Shown piece by piece: positions 1 through 8,799 of a stretch of DNA of 64,000 nt; the stretch's first letter is position 1, and each line of letters starts with the position of its first letter. This DNA is from Sphingomonas sp. GTDB taxonomy: Bacteria; Pseudomonadota; Alphaproteobacteria; Sphingomonadales; Sphingomonadaceae. Under the pieces are notes generated by a model. That model saw only the letters and a program-made list of their open reading frames with translations, made no database searches and had not been told where the DNA came from. The translations under genes were made by a program, and so were the position numbers. The stretch is taken from contig NZ_JAFKLZ010000002.1 in assembly GCF_017304615.1 (NCBI RefSeq), positions 372,001 through 436,000 of the forward strand, in the 5' to 3' direction.

Positions 1-10
1 GCCCCTGACA

Positions 11-36
11 AGCGGCGGCTCGTTTCCGCCGCTTTT
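11..36 (+). terminator. Rho-independent terminator upstream of rpmG
   Basis: An 8-bp perfect stem, AGCGGCGG pairing with CCGCCGCT across a 7-nt loop, is followed by a short T run. It probably ends transcription of the gene lying left of the window and insulates rpmG. Confidence 0.75.
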
Positions 37-62
37 GCATTTCAACTTACAGGATTTGGGTC

Positions 63-230
63 ATGGCAAAGCCGGCCACCGTCAAGATTAAGCTCGTCAG
101 CTCGGCCGATACCGGGTTCTTCTACGTAACGAAGAAGAATCCGCGTAACCAGACCGAGAAGCTGTCGTTCCGCAAGTACGACCCGGTCGCGCGCAAGCAC
201 GTCGAGTTCAAGGAAGCGAAGATCAAGTGA
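63..230 (+). CDS. rpmG: 50S ribosomal protein L33
   Basis: The 55-codon reading frame starts [20 protein letters not shown] and ends in VEFKEAKIK, the standard length and sequence of bacterial L33. The protein belongs to the large ribosomal subunit near the E site. There is no CxxC pair, so this is the cysteine-free, zinc-independent form usual in Proteobacteria. An AGGA about ten bases before the ATG can serve as ribosome binding site. The gene stands alone between two intrinsic terminators, so it is probably a single-gene transcription unit. Confidence 0.95.
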   Translation: MAKPATVKIKLVSSADTGFFYVTKKNPRNQTEKLSFRKYDPVARKHVEFKEAKIK

Positions 231-285
231 TGTAGCAGGCAGCCGTCAGGCTGCCGCCACGTCATCCGGCGAAGGCCGGGCCCAG

Positions 286-314
286 AGCCGCGAGGGATTT
301 CTTCGCGGCTTTTT
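286..314 (+). terminator. Rho-independent terminator downstream of rpmG
   Basis: The 8-bp perfect stem AGCCGCGA/TCGCGGCT encloses a 9-nt loop and is followed by TTTT. It lies about 55 bases past the rpmG stop and faces the convergent divK-like gene. Confidence 0.8.
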
Positions 315-354
315 GCACGCCTGGTGCAAAACGGACCCGAAGAATGCCGATCGG

Positions 355-735
355 CTACAGCAAGCCGCTCACCTCTTCGACAAACCGCGCGACCGAAATC
401 GGCTTGGAAACGTAGGCATCTGCGCCAGCCGCGCGAATCCGGTCCTCGTCCTCGCGGCCCGCATAGGCCGTCACCGCCATGATCGGCGTGACGCCGAGCG
501 CCGCGTCGGCCTTGATCTGCTCGATCAGTTCCAGCCCGCTGACGTGTGGCAACTGGATGTCCATCACGATCAGGTTGGGCGCGAATCCCCGCGCCTTTTC
601 AATGGCCTCGCGCCCGTCACGCACCGGTTCGACGGCGAAGTCGTGCGCGCGCAACAGGTCGCAGAATAGTTTCAGGTTCAGCTCGTTGTCCTCGACAACC
701 AGCACGCGCTTTGCCACGGGGAGTTCGTTCTCCAT
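355..735 (-). CDS. divK: Single-domain response regulator, DivK-like
   Basis: A 126-residue stand-alone receiver domain with no output domain. The acidic pair is E15/D16 in VLVVEDNELN, the phospho-acceptor is D59 in VMDIQLP, and the conserved Thr and Lys are T89 and K111 in YVSKPIS. The VLVVEDNELNLKLF start is characteristic of DivK, which in alphaproteobacteria carries phosphate between DivJ/PleC-type kinases and polarity or cell-cycle regulators. I chose the ATG at 735 because the longer frame adds 13 residues atypical of the family and overlaps the divergent gene. The next gene starts only 15 bases away in the opposite direction, so their promoters must overlap coding sequence. Confidence 0.85.
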   Translation of the reverse strand: MENELPVAKRVLVVEDNELNLKLFCDLLRAHDFAVEPVRDGREAIEKARGFAPNLIVMDIQLPHVSGLELIEQIKADAALGVTPIMAVTAYAGREDEDRIRAAGADAYVSKPISVARFVEEVSGLL

Positions 736-750
736 GATGCAACGATAGCG

Positions 751-1020
751 ATGACCGCCCGAGACACCAGCCACGATCCAGCGATGATCGCGCTAAACGC
801 GCTGGTCTGGACACTGGCGGAGCCGGCCCGAGCGAATCGGTTACTCGACACGACCGGGCTGAGTCCCGCCGAATTAAGGGCATCGGCCAGCGATCCCGCG
901 ACCCTGGCCGCCTTGCTCGGCTTCCTGGAGGCGCACGAGCCAGACCTGATCGCCTGCGCCGACGGGATCGGCGTCAGGCCGGAGGCGCTGGTCGCCGCGC
1001 ACCGGGCGCTCGCGGCATGA
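751..1020 (+). CDS. DUF3572 family protein
   Basis: An 89-residue protein rich in Ala and Leu, with the ALVWTLAEPARANRLL start and FLEAHEPDLIACAD segment that I associate with the DUF3572 family, a small alphaproteobacterial family often found beside divK. The function is unknown; it looks soluble and helical with no signal peptide. An internal ATG at 784 would give a shorter form starting MIALNALVW and would free space for the divergent promoter. The stop overlaps the start of the HAD gene (ATGA), suggesting translational coupling. Confidence 0.75.
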   Translation: MTARDTSHDPAMIALNALVWTLAEPARANRLLDTTGLSPAELRASASDPATLAALLGFLEAHEPDLIACADGIGVRPEALVAAHRALAA

Positions 1021-1655
1021 CGCGCCCTCTGCTCATCTGCGATTGCGACGAAGTGCTGCTCCATATGGTGCGGCATTTCGGGACATGGCTACGCGAGCGC
1101 CACGATATGCATTTTGCGTACGAAACTGGCAGCTTCGTCGCGATCACCGCGGCGGACGGCACGCCCGTCGAACCAGCCCGCGCGTTCGAGATGCTTGACG
1201 AGTTCTTCCCGGCGGAGATGGAGCGCCAGACCCTGGTCCCCGCCGCCGCCGAAGCGCTCGCGGCGATCGGCCAGCACGCCGACATCGTCATCCTGACCAA
1301 CCTCGGCGATCATTGCCGCGACCATCGCATCACGCAGCTCGCGGCGTACGGCATCAACCACCGAGTCGAGACCAATCGCGGCGGCAAGGGTGATCCGGTC
1401 GCACGACTCGTCGCCGAATATGGCAATCCGGTCACGGTGTTCGTTGATGATCTCGCCGTGCACCACGAATCTGTTGCCAAGCATGCGCCGAGCGTGCACC
1501 GGCTCCACCTCGTTGCCGAACCCGCGATGGCGGATAACGTGCCGCCCGCACCGTTCGCGCACGCCAGGATCGACGACTGGGGGGAAGCTCGCGACTGGAT
1601 AGCCCAGCGTTTCGCGGACGACCTGCCGGCCAATACAGGGGAAACGACTGCATGA
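1017..1655 (+). CDS. HAD-superfamily hydrolase
   Basis: A 212-residue protein with haloacid-dehalogenase motifs in order: motif I DCDEVL with the nucleophile and acid/base Asp near residues 9 and 11, motif II ILTNL around residue 96, a candidate motif III Lys in RGGKGDP, and motif IV VFVDDL near residue 144. The family catalyses phosphoester hydrolysis through an aspartyl-phosphate; the substrate cannot be read from sequence. The start overlaps the DUF3572 stop and the end overlaps the RidA start (ATGA), so the three genes are almost certainly cotranscribed. Confidence 0.85.
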   Translation: MTRPLLICDCDEVLLHMVRHFGTWLRERHDMHFAYETGSFVAITAADGTPVEPARAFEMLDEFFPAEMERQTLVPAAAEALAAIGQHADIVILTNLGDHCRDHRITQLAAYGINHRVETNRGGKGDPVARLVAEYGNPVTVFVDDLAVHHESVAKHAPSVHRLHLVAEPAMADNVPPAPFAHARIDDWGEARDWIAQRFADDLPANTGETTA

Positions 1656-2119
1656 CCGACCGTATCGACCGCAAGCTGGAGGAAATGGGCCTGTCGCTGC
1701 CGACCGCCGCTGCGCCGGTCGCGTCCTATGTCCCGACGGTGGACGCCGGTGGCCTACTGCACATTTCCGGCCAGTTGCCGTTCAAGGAGGGCAAGGTCGT
1801 GACCGGCAAATTGGGCGACACGGTCGACAAGGTCGCGGGTCAGGAAGCCGCCGAGCTGTGCGGGCTGATGCTGGTCGCGCAGATCAAGGCGGCGCTGGGC
1901 GGCGACCTGAGCCGCGTCGAGCGGATCGTGAAGCTCGGCGTGTTCGTCAATTCGGCGCCCGACTTCACCGATCAGCCCGAAGTCGCCAACGGCGCGTCGA
2001 ACCTGATGGAAGCGCTGTTCGGCGACGCCGGCAAGCACGCCCGCAGCGCGGTCGGTGTCGCGGCGCTGCCGCGCGGCGCGGCGGTCGAGGTGGATGCGGT
2101 GGTGAAGCTCACCGCCTGA
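1652..2119 (+). CDS. RidA family protein (enamine/imine deaminase-like)
   Basis: A 155-residue single-domain protein of the RidA/YjgF family, longer than the roughly 128-residue archetype, as in the YjgH/atu1953-like branch. Recognisable segments are LLHISGQLPF near the start and the C-terminal RSAVGVAALPRGAAVEVDAV, which contains the conserved Arg that binds the substrate carboxylate in RidA. Archetypal RidA hydrolyses reactive enamine or imine intermediates made by PLP enzymes. Translation is coupled to the upstream HAD gene by a four-base overlap. Confidence 0.88.
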   Translation: MTDRIDRKLEEMGLSLPTAAAPVASYVPTVDAGGLLHISGQLPFKEGKVVTGKLGDTVDKVAGQEAAELCGLMLVAQIKAALGGDLSRVERIVKLGVFVNSAPDFTDQPEVANGASNLMEALFGDAGKHARSAVGVAALPRGAAVEVDAVVKLTA

Positions 2120-2135
2120 CCCTATCTAGGGTTCA

Positions 2136-3275
2136 GTGACTTCCCAGCCGATCACCGCCCGCATAACCGACGGCGTCTCCGCTATCCCTGCGGCAGATTG
2201 GGACGCCTGCGCCGGTGACGGCAATCCGTTCGTCGGGCATGCCTTCCTGTCGATCCTCGAGGAATCGGGCAGCGTCGGGCGCGGGACCGGCTGGCAACCG
2301 CTCCCGGTGATCGTCGACGGCACGGACCGATCGCCCGGCGCGGTCGCGCCTGCTTACGCCAAGAGCCACAGCCAGGGCGAATATGTGTTCGACCACGCTT
2401 GGGCCGATGCGTGGGAGGGCGCGGGTGGCAGTTATTATCCCAAGCTGCAGGTCGCAGCGCCCTTCACCCCGGTGGCGGGGCCACGGTTGCTGCTGCGCGA
2501 CGCCAGTCTCGCCCCGGCGCTGATCGGCGCGCTGGAGGCGGTGACCGACCAGAACAACCTGTCGTCCGCGCACGCCACGTTCGTCGGCCCCGATCAGGTG
2601 CCATTGTTCGAAGCGGCGGGTTGGCTGATCCGCACCGGCACTCAGTTCCATTGGCACAATGACGGCTATGCGAGCTTCGACGATTTCCTTGGGGCCCTGT
2701 CCTCGCGCAAGCGCAAGGCGATCCGGCACGAACGGGCAAAAGCGGCCGAGGGGCTGACGATCCGCCACCTGACAGGCGCCGATCTTACCGAGGCGCATTG
2801 GGACGCGTTCTGGAAATTCTATCAGGATACGGGGAGCCGCAAATGGGGCCACCCCTATCTGACGAGGCCGTTCTTCTCGCTGCTGGGCGAACGGATGGCG
2901 AACCGGACGCTCGTCATCCTCGCCGAACGCGATGGCCGGCCGATCGCGGGGGCGCTCAACCTGATCGGCGCCGACACGCTCTACGGCCGCTATTGGGGCT
3001 GCACCGAGGACGTGCCCTTCCTCCATTTCGAGCTTTGCTATTATCAGGCGATCGATGCCGCGATCGCGCGGGGCCTCGCGACGGTCGAGGCCGGGGCGCA
3101 GGGCGAGCATAAGCTCGCGCGCGGCTATGTGCCGGTCACCACCTGGTCCGCACACTACATCCCCGACCGTAATTTCCGCCGCGCCGTCTCAGATTTCCTG
3201 GAGCGCGAACGGCAAGGGGTCGAGTGCGACCAGCACCATCTGGCTGCGCTTACGCCGTTCAAGCGAGATCAGTAG
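2136..3275 (+). CDS. FemAB-like/GNAT acyltransferase, DUF482
   Basis: A 379-residue protein matching the DUF482 (FemAB-like) family: FVGHAFLSILEESG near the start, a GTGWQPLPVIV strand, SSRKRKAIRHERAKA in the middle and a GNAT-like C-terminal half ending with EAGAQGEHKLARGY. Members are predicted peptidyl or amino-acyl transferases; no substrate is established. The start is GTG at 2136, sixteen bases after the RidA stop, so it is probably the last gene of the operon beginning at 751. It converges on the membrane-protein operon, its stop overlapping the end of that gene by a few bases. Confidence 0.82.
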   Translation: MTSQPITARITDGVSAIPAADWDACAGDGNPFVGHAFLSILEESGSVGRGTGWQPLPVIVDGTDRSPGAVAPAYAKSHSQGEYVFDHAWADAWEGAGGSYYPKLQVAAPFTPVAGPRLLLRDASLAPALIGALEAVTDQNNLSSAHATFVGPDQVPLFEAAGWLIRTGTQFHWHNDGYASFDDFLGALSSRKRKAIRHERAKAAEGLTIRHLTGADLTEAHWDAFWKFYQDTGSRKWGHPYLTRPFFSLLGERMANRTLVILAERDGRPIAGALNLIGADTLYGRYWGCTEDVPFLHFELCYYQAIDAAIARGLATVEAGAQGEHKLARGYVPVTTWSAHYIPDRNFRRAVSDFLERERQGVECDQHHLAALTPFKRDQ

Positions 3276-5005
3276 AGCGGATTCTTGCCTCTTGGGGGCA
3301 GAGGAAAATCGCCGTTCTTGCTGACCGGCGCGACCTCGACATGTTCGACCTTGAACAGCACGCTGGTGCCGTCGCGCCAAATCGGCGTCAGGTCCTGCGT
3401 GTATTTCGCGTCATAGGGGGGCGGGCTGATCAGCCAGACATAGTCGAACGCCGCGCGCGGGAAGCGCGCCAGACTGCGGTCGATCGGCCGCCAATATTCG
3501 CGCGGACATTGCGTCAGCGTCGTGATCTGCGACGGGTCGTGCGCGAAAGGGCGCGCGGGCACGTATTTGGTCGTCAGCAACTGCGCCCCAGCCATCGACC
3601 ATTGATCGTTGGTGTACGCCATGCGCCGTTCGAGCGCGAGCGCGGGCAGATGTTCGAGGCGCGTCATCTTCCAGTCGGCCACGCAATTCTGTCCGACGAA
3701 GCTGATCAGTCGCGCCCCGACCGGCACGTGCTCCAACGCCTTCAGTTCGCGACTATAGCTATGGTCGAACAGAACATAACTAACCGTCGTCGCGGCGGTG
3801 CGTGCGACCACGAACGCCAGCCCAAGCACCGCGAACCGAGTCATCGTTCGCCGCCGCCGAGCCACGACGATCGATTGCAGCTGCGTGTCGTTCAGTCCCG
3901 GATTTTCCAGCGCGAGCAGTCGCGTATCGCCGGGCAGCGGGCGCGGGCGGATCGCGATCACCGCAATCGCGATCATGAACGGCGCTAGCCGCATGTCGGC
4001 ATAGGCCGATCCGAACACGATCCGTGGCAACACTACGAACACGGCGATCAGGAACAACGCCGACAGGCCGAGATTGCGCGAAAACTCGATATTCCGGTCG
4101 CGGAACGACTTGTAGAGGATCAACCCGATCAGCGCATTCGACGCGATGTCGAACCCCAGCCAGCGATCGCGCAGCATCATCGTGAGCCAGGCGAGCTTGG
4201 CGCGCCAGTTGAAGAAGTCGGCAGTTTGCCCGCTGACATGTTCCCCGCTGCGCCAAGCGATCATCAGCAGGATCGGCAGCGCCAGCGGCAGGCATTGCAG
4301 GCCGCCGCGGAACCACGCCATCGCCCAGCGCTTAACACCCGCGGCGGTAGGCGGGCCGAAGCGGTGCAGCGGCCGCTCTGGTCCCCGGGCGCGGTCGTGC
4401 TCGCGGACCATTTCGGCGGAGAAGGCAAGCACGCCGAGCACGCCCCAGCCGAACGTGTGGCACACCCACAAGGCACAGGAAATGGGCACGAAAATCCAGG
4501 CGCGCAGCTTGATCTTGCCCAGTCGCCCGAGCCGCAGCCACAAGGCGAACAGCGGCAGCGCCAGCGCCATCGACAGCATGAAATTGACGAACCCGAACTG
4601 CAGCGGGAAGCAGTAAGCAAGCGGCAACGCGAACAGGGCGGTCGGCGGAATACGCCCGTGCACCTCGCGCGAGATCCAGAGCAATCCGATCACGATCAGC
4701 GGCGGGATCGACAGAACAATCAGCTTGACGGTCAGTTCGAGCCCTAGGAAGGGCGCGAAAATCTGGACGAGGATGTCGATCCCTAGATTGCCGATCAGCT
4801 GCCATTTGAAATTGTACCAGTCGGTCAGCCACGGATATGTGTGCAGGTCGAGCTGGACCCGATAGCGCCCCATATGCCCGGGCAGGTCGACCAGTGGCGG
4901 AATGTCGGGCCACAGCAGCGGCACCATCGACAGCAACGCCATTGTGACGACGAAGGTCCGGGTTTGCCACCATCGCAGCGGTTCTGAAGTGATCGCGCTC
5001 GTCAT
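3269..5005 (-). CDS. Multi-pass membrane protein, GT-C-like
   Basis: A 578-residue integral membrane protein with about ten hydrophobic segments and a soluble C-terminal portion. After the first membrane segment comes LVDLPGHMGRY, an acidic loop motif at the position where GT-C glycosyltransferases place a catalytic Asp. I infer that it transfers sugar from a polyprenyl-phosphate donor or processes a lipid-linked glycan, but cannot name the substrate. The upstream in-frame extension to 5194 overlaps the previous gene and is Ser/Arg-rich, so I chose the ATG at 5005. It is the last gene of the operon 8720-3269, 13 bases after its neighbour. Confidence 0.7.
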   Translation of the reverse strand: MTSAITSEPLRWWQTRTFVVTMALLSMVPLLWPDIPPLVDLPGHMGRYRVQLDLHTYPWLTDWYNFKWQLIGNLGIDILVQIFAPFLGLELTVKLIVLSIPPLIVIGLLWISREVHGRIPPTALFALPLAYCFPLQFGFVNFMLSMALALPLFALWLRLGRLGKIKLRAWIFVPISCALWVCHTFGWGVLGVLAFSAEMVREHDRARGPERPLHRFGPPTAAGVKRWAMAWFRGGLQCLPLALPILLMIAWRSGEHVSGQTADFFNWRAKLAWLTMMLRDRWLGFDIASNALIGLILYKSFRDRNIEFSRNLGLSALFLIAVFVVLPRIVFGSAYADMRLAPFMIAIAVIAIRPRPLPGDTRLLALENPGLNDTQLQSIVVARRRRTMTRFAVLGLAFVVARTAATTVSYVLFDHSYSRELKALEHVPVGARLISFVGQNCVADWKMTRLEHLPALALERRMAYTNDQWSMAGAQLLTTKYVPARPFAHDPSQITTLTQCPREYWRPIDRSLARFPRAAFDYVWLISPPPYDAKYTQDLTPIWRDGTSVLFKVEHVEVAPVSKNGDFPLPPRGKNPLY

Positions 5006-5018
5006 CGAGCCGCGATCC

Positions 5019-6815
5019 TTACCGGCGGGGCGGTGTTCCCGGCAAGACTCGCCATGCGAGAACCGGCGATCCCTTGATCGGAACGGGCTGAAGCCAATCG
5101 AATCGTTCACCCCGTTCGAGCCGCGCCCAGAAGCCGTTCGGGGCAGCCTTGGCGTAGAGCTCGGTCTCGCCCAGCCCGGGACAGCCGACGACATAGGCCG
5201 ATCCCGTCGCCGCGATCGCGCGCCGCGCGTCGTCTGGCCTGCCCATGAACGCCGCCATCACCAAATGCATGCGGTTGTTGTTGCGATGATAGCCGCCCGC
5301 CACGGCTTCGTGACGCGTCCGCATCAACAGTTCTGGTCCGACGTCGATCGGTGCGAACAGCCGCGATGGCGGCAGTTGACCCAGCGCCCCCACGTCGGAA
5401 TCGACCGTGCAGACCGGCCGCGCCATTGCGGCAGCGCTAACGGTCGCACGATGTTCCGGCAATAGCACCAGCGCCGCGATGTAGAAGGTGGACGGCGCCG
5501 CCAGCACGAACGCGCCGAGCATCGCGAGAATCCGGGGCAGGACCGGCTCGATCTTCCGCGCACGCTCCAGCGCCATCGCGACCAATCCCGCCGCGCCGGG
5601 AATGGCGAGCGCATTGGCGGACCCGCCGCCGCGCATCACCAGCAACGCGAGCACGAACGCGCAACCCTGCAACGCGATCATCATGCGCCACGCGCTGCGC
5701 CGATCGGCCTCGGCGCGGCGGAGCGACAGGATCGCCCCGATCATGCCGACGACCGGCAGCGCGAGCGTCGTGAGCGCGAAACTCGGCGATTGCCGCCACA
5801 CCGGCAGACCCTCGGAAATATTGTCGAACCACCAATGGCGGACGAACGGATCGAGCATGCCGAACGGCCCTCGCACGACGCAATCCGGCGCGAGCCAGAG
5901 CAGGACTACGCCGCTCGCGACGCCCGGAACGGCGAGCATAGTCAGCCGCCAACGGTAAGTGCGCATGGGCAGCGCGGTGATCGCGGCGAACGCCAGCGCG
6001 GCGACGATGAGGGCGGCGAGCCAGGCCGGCGCGACCGCGTCACAGGCCGGCCGCCAGAAGGCCGGGCCGCGCGTGGCGAGTTGCAGCAGCACTGCCCAGC
6101 CGGCGACCGTGGCGGTCAGCGCGACCGACTGCCCGCGACGCGCGGGATCGAACGCCCAGGCGACCGCCGCAATGGCGATTGCCCCCAACGCGAAGGGCAA
6201 ACCTTCGAAAGAAATCGTGACGAGCGTTGCGAGCGCCAGCCCGGCGGCGACGCCGCTGTGCCACGACGTTCGCGTCGCCAGCGCGAGCGTGGCGGCGAGC
6301 GCCATCACGATCTGCCACCCGTGATGGTCGATCCGTCCCGGTTGCATCTGCGCCAGGATCGGTCCGGTGATCGGCGCGAGCACGACCGCGATGCGCATCG
6401 CCGCCGCGCCGTTCAGCCGGAGCGTCAACGCCGACGCCAGCGCCATCGTGCAGAACAGGGTCAAAAGCGGCACCGCGAACAGCGCGACCGTCGTGGCCGG
6501 CTCTGCGCCGATCAACGGGGTCAGTCCGCCGATCACCGCCGCGATCGGCAGATCCACCAGCCGCGACCAGTGCATCTGGAAAACGGTGCCCCCGCCGAGG
6601 CGATGCTGGCTGACGTCCCACCAGCTTTGCCCGGCGAGCCAGTCGCGCACCTCCAGCAACCGCATCGTGTCGTCGGGGTCGGCGAAATGGCGGAGGAAGA
6701 TGTCGTGCGCGTTCATCGCGCTCAGCACGATCGCGGCCAGCACGAAGCCGAACAGCACCGTACGCCAATAATCGCGCCGCGCGGCCGCGGGCTTTGCCGC
6801 AGCCGCCCCGTTCAC
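5019..6815 (-). CDS. Multi-pass membrane protein, GT-C oligosaccharyltransferase-like
   Basis: A 598-residue protein with roughly 11-12 membrane segments. The first extracytoplasmic loop carries DPDDTMRLLEVRDWL followed by MHWSRLVDLP, and GRIDHHGWQ follows later; together these resemble the metal-binding DxD-type loops of STT3/PglB-like GT-C enzymes. A protein or lipid glycosylation role is inferred from that resemblance and from the adjacent GtrA gene. The start is GTG, overlapping the GtrA stop as GTGA, so the two are translationally coupled. The gene is followed by a second, unrelated-looking GT-C-like protein. Confidence 0.72.
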   Translation of the reverse strand: MNGAAAAKPAAARRDYWRTVLFGFVLAAIVLSAMNAHDIFLRHFADPDDTMRLLEVRDWLAGQSWWDVSQHRLGGGTVFQMHWSRLVDLPIAAVIGGLTPLIGAEPATTVALFAVPLLTLFCTMALASALTLRLNGAAAMRIAVVLAPITGPILAQMQPGRIDHHGWQIVMALAATLALATRTSWHSGVAAGLALATLVTISFEGLPFALGAIAIAAVAWAFDPARRGQSVALTATVAGWAVLLQLATRGPAFWRPACDAVAPAWLAALIVAALAFAAITALPMRTYRWRLTMLAVPGVASGVVLLWLAPDCVVRGPFGMLDPFVRHWWFDNISEGLPVWRQSPSFALTTLALPVVGMIGAILSLRRAEADRRSAWRMMIALQGCAFVLALLVMRGGGSANALAIPGAAGLVAMALERARKIEPVLPRILAMLGAFVLAAPSTFYIAALVLLPEHRATVSAAAMARPVCTVDSDVGALGQLPPSRLFAPIDVGPELLMRTRHEAVAGGYHRNNNRMHLVMAAFMGRPDDARRAIAATGSAYVVGCPGLGETELYAKAAPNGFWARLERGERFDWLQPVPIKGSPVLAWRVLPGTPPRR

Positions 6816-7207
6816 GCGAAGACGATCCGCGACCTCAAAAGATAGGTCGCCTGAAAGCTGACGCCGACGGCGACGAGCTTGGCCAGGATCGCGGGCATGC
6901 CGATCACCGAGCCGAGACCAACGATCGCGACCGTCAGCAACAGGCCCACGATGGCGGATAGGACGAACAGCCCCTGCTGGCGGACGCGCTCTGCGCCGTT
7001 GCGGCGGCCAGCGCCGAACACCAGGTGGCTCGATAGCAGCCAGTGCGCGACGATGCCCGCGCTATAGCCGACCGCAGCGGCCGATGCCGCACTCAGCCCG
7101 CTCGCGTGCGAGGCGAGGAAGATCGCCAGATCGACGCCGAGCGAAATCGCGCTCGCGCCAACGTAACGAAGCCACGTCACCCGCCACAGCAGCATCGCGA
7201 CTCGCAT
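6812..7207 (-). CDS. GtrA family membrane protein
   Basis: A 131-residue protein with four hydrophobic segments in the GtrA arrangement: RYVGASAISLGVDLAIFL at the start and FQATYLLRSRIVF at the end. GtrA proteins are proposed flippases that move polyprenyl-phosphate-linked sugars to the periplasmic face. This fits the two GT-C-like proteins immediately downstream. The start is one base from the stop of the flavoprotein gene and the stop overlaps the next GTG, so it is an internal gene of a tightly packed operon. Confidence 0.88.
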   Translation of the reverse strand: MRVAMLLWRVTWLRYVGASAISLGVDLAIFLASHASGLSAASAAAVGYSAGIVAHWLLSSHLVFGAGRRNGAERVRQQGLFVLSAIVGLLLTVAIVGLGSVIGMPAILAKLVAVGVSFQATYLLRSRIVFA

Positions 7208-7208
7208 G

Positions 7209-8720
7209 TCAGGCCGCCGCCTTCAGCCGCTCGGGCACCGCGCGCACGCTGGCGAGCGCCGCCTGTTCGCCTTCGGTACCGGCCTCATGATATTCGGCGT
7301 CCTCGTTGACCGCCCAGATGTCGTAGACGCGTGTTCCCGCCTCGATGTTGCGGACGGTCAGCATCGCCGTCATCATCGCATGATCCTGGTTGTTGTAGCG
7401 GTGCATGCCGTTGCGGCCGACCATGTGCAGCGACGGATATTTCGCCTCCAGCTCGGCGCGCATCTCCTCGACGTTCGCCTTGTAGGCGTCGTCATAGACC
7501 GGATAGGCCTTTTCCTGCCGCACCACCTTGCCGCCGACCACGGTGGCCGGATCGGCGAGACCGAGCGTCGCGAGTTCCTTCGTCGCCAGCGCGATCAGAT
7601 CATCGTCCGACGCGGCCCAGAGGCCATCGCCTTCGAAGCAGAAATATTCGAGGCCGACGCACGCGAGCTTCTCGTCGGGCACCATTTCGGGCGACCAGCT
7701 ACGGAAATTCTGCACGCGGCCGACCTGCACGCGCGGATCGTGGATATAGATCCAGTTGTCGGGGAACAAATCGTCCGAGCGGATCATCAGCGCGACCGTC
7801 AGGAAGTCGCGATAGGAGAGGTCGAGCGCATTGGGGAGCGTCGCGGGCAGCGGGTGGATACGCCCGGCCAGCTCGCGCATCGGCGCGGAGGAAATGACGT
7901 GGCCGGCGTTGATCACCAGCGTCTCGTCGCCGCACTTCGCCGACACGCGCCAGCGGCCGCTCGACTGATCCTGGCTGATCTGGTGAAGCGCGGTGCCCAT
8001 CAGCACGCGGTTGCCGCCGGCGACGACCTTGTCGCGCGCGGCGTCCCACATCATCCCCGGACCCTGGCGCGGATAGCGGAACGTTTCGAGCAGCGTCTTG
8101 ACCGCCATGCCGTCGTTCTTGGCCTTGTTGAGACCAAGCGAACGCTTGAGCCCGTCGATCACCGCGCCGCCGAGGCTGAGGCCCTTGATGCGCTGCGCCG
8201 CCCAGTCCGCCGACATTTCGTCGCACGGCATGCCCCAGACCTTCTCGGTATAGGTCTTGAAGAAGATCGAATAGAGCTTGTGGCCGAACTGGTTGACCAC
8301 CCAATCCTCGAACGAACGCGGATTTCTGTTGGGGAATGCCTTGGCCTTGGCGTAGCTCAGCATGCACATCGCCGAGCGCCACAGCCCCAAGTTCATCAGC
8401 GCCTCGAACCCGCGTAAGGGGTACGAGTAGAACTTGCCCTCGTAATAGATGCGGCTCATCCGCGGGCGTTCGATGAAATCGTCGGGCAGTATCTCGTTCC
8501 AGAGGTCGACGACCTCCTTCGACTTCGAGAAGAAGCGATGCCCGCCAATGTCGAAGCGGAATCCCTCATGCTCGACCGTGCGGCTGATGCCGCCGACATA
8601 GACCGGATCCTTTTCGATCACGGTCACCGAATAACCTGCCTTGGTGAGCTGATACGCGGCGGTCAGTCCCGCCGGGCCGGCGCCGATGATCGCGACATCA
8701 ACGGCCTGGTCGTCGCGCAT
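7209..8720 (-). CDS. NAD(P)/FAD-dependent oxidoreductase, UDP-galactopyranose-mutase-like
   Basis: A 503-residue flavoprotein. The N-terminal dinucleotide-binding motif is VAIIGAGPAGLTAAYQL, followed by GGISRTVEHEGFRFDIGGHRFF, a signature shared with UDP-galactopyranose-mutase-like and protoporphyrinogen-oxidase-like enzymes. The C-terminal part has HRYNNQDHAMMTA, typical of mutase-like FAD enzymes. The best start is the ATG at 8720, preceded by GGGGGA nine bases upstream; an in-frame ATG at 8744 lacks a binding site. It heads the operon with GtrA and two GT-C-like membrane proteins, suggesting work on a sugar nucleotide or lipid-linked sugar. Confidence 0.8.
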   Translation of the reverse strand: MRDDQAVDVAIIGAGPAGLTAAYQLTKAGYSVTVIEKDPVYVGGISRTVEHEGFRFDIGGHRFFSKSKEVVDLWNEILPDDFIERPRMSRIYYEGKFYSYPLRGFEALMNLGLWRSAMCMLSYAKAKAFPNRNPRSFEDWVVNQFGHKLYSIFFKTYTEKVWGMPCDEMSADWAAQRIKGLSLGGAVIDGLKRSLGLNKAKNDGMAVKTLLETFRYPRQGPGMMWDAARDKVVAGGNRVLMGTALHQISQDQSSGRWRVSAKCGDETLVINAGHVISSAPMRELAGRIHPLPATLPNALDLSYRDFLTVALMIRSDDLFPDNWIYIHDPRVQVGRVQNFRSWSPEMVPDEKLACVGLEYFCFEGDGLWAASDDDLIALATKELATLGLADPATVVGGKVVRQEKAYPVYDDAYKANVEEMRAELEAKYPSLHMVGRNGMHRYNNQDHAMMTAMLTVRNIEAGTRVYDIWAVNEDAEYHEAGTEGEQAALASVRAVPERLKAAA

Positions 8721-8799
8721 GCTGAGAGTTCCCCCGACCCACATTGGTCGCGAGCAGCCTTGGCGGCAAAGTGGTTAACGACCCCCTAAAACCCCGAAA

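Noticed and set aside
5005-5194. Longer N terminus for the downstream GT-C-like protein
   Set aside because: The extra 63 residues overlap the upstream gene, are Ser/Arg/Pro-rich, and the membrane protein begins naturally at the ATG at 5005.
7206-8417. A 403-codon plus-strand frame opposite the flavoprotein gene
   Set aside because: Shadow of the conserved FAD enzyme, with the same Arg/His-rich composition and no domain.
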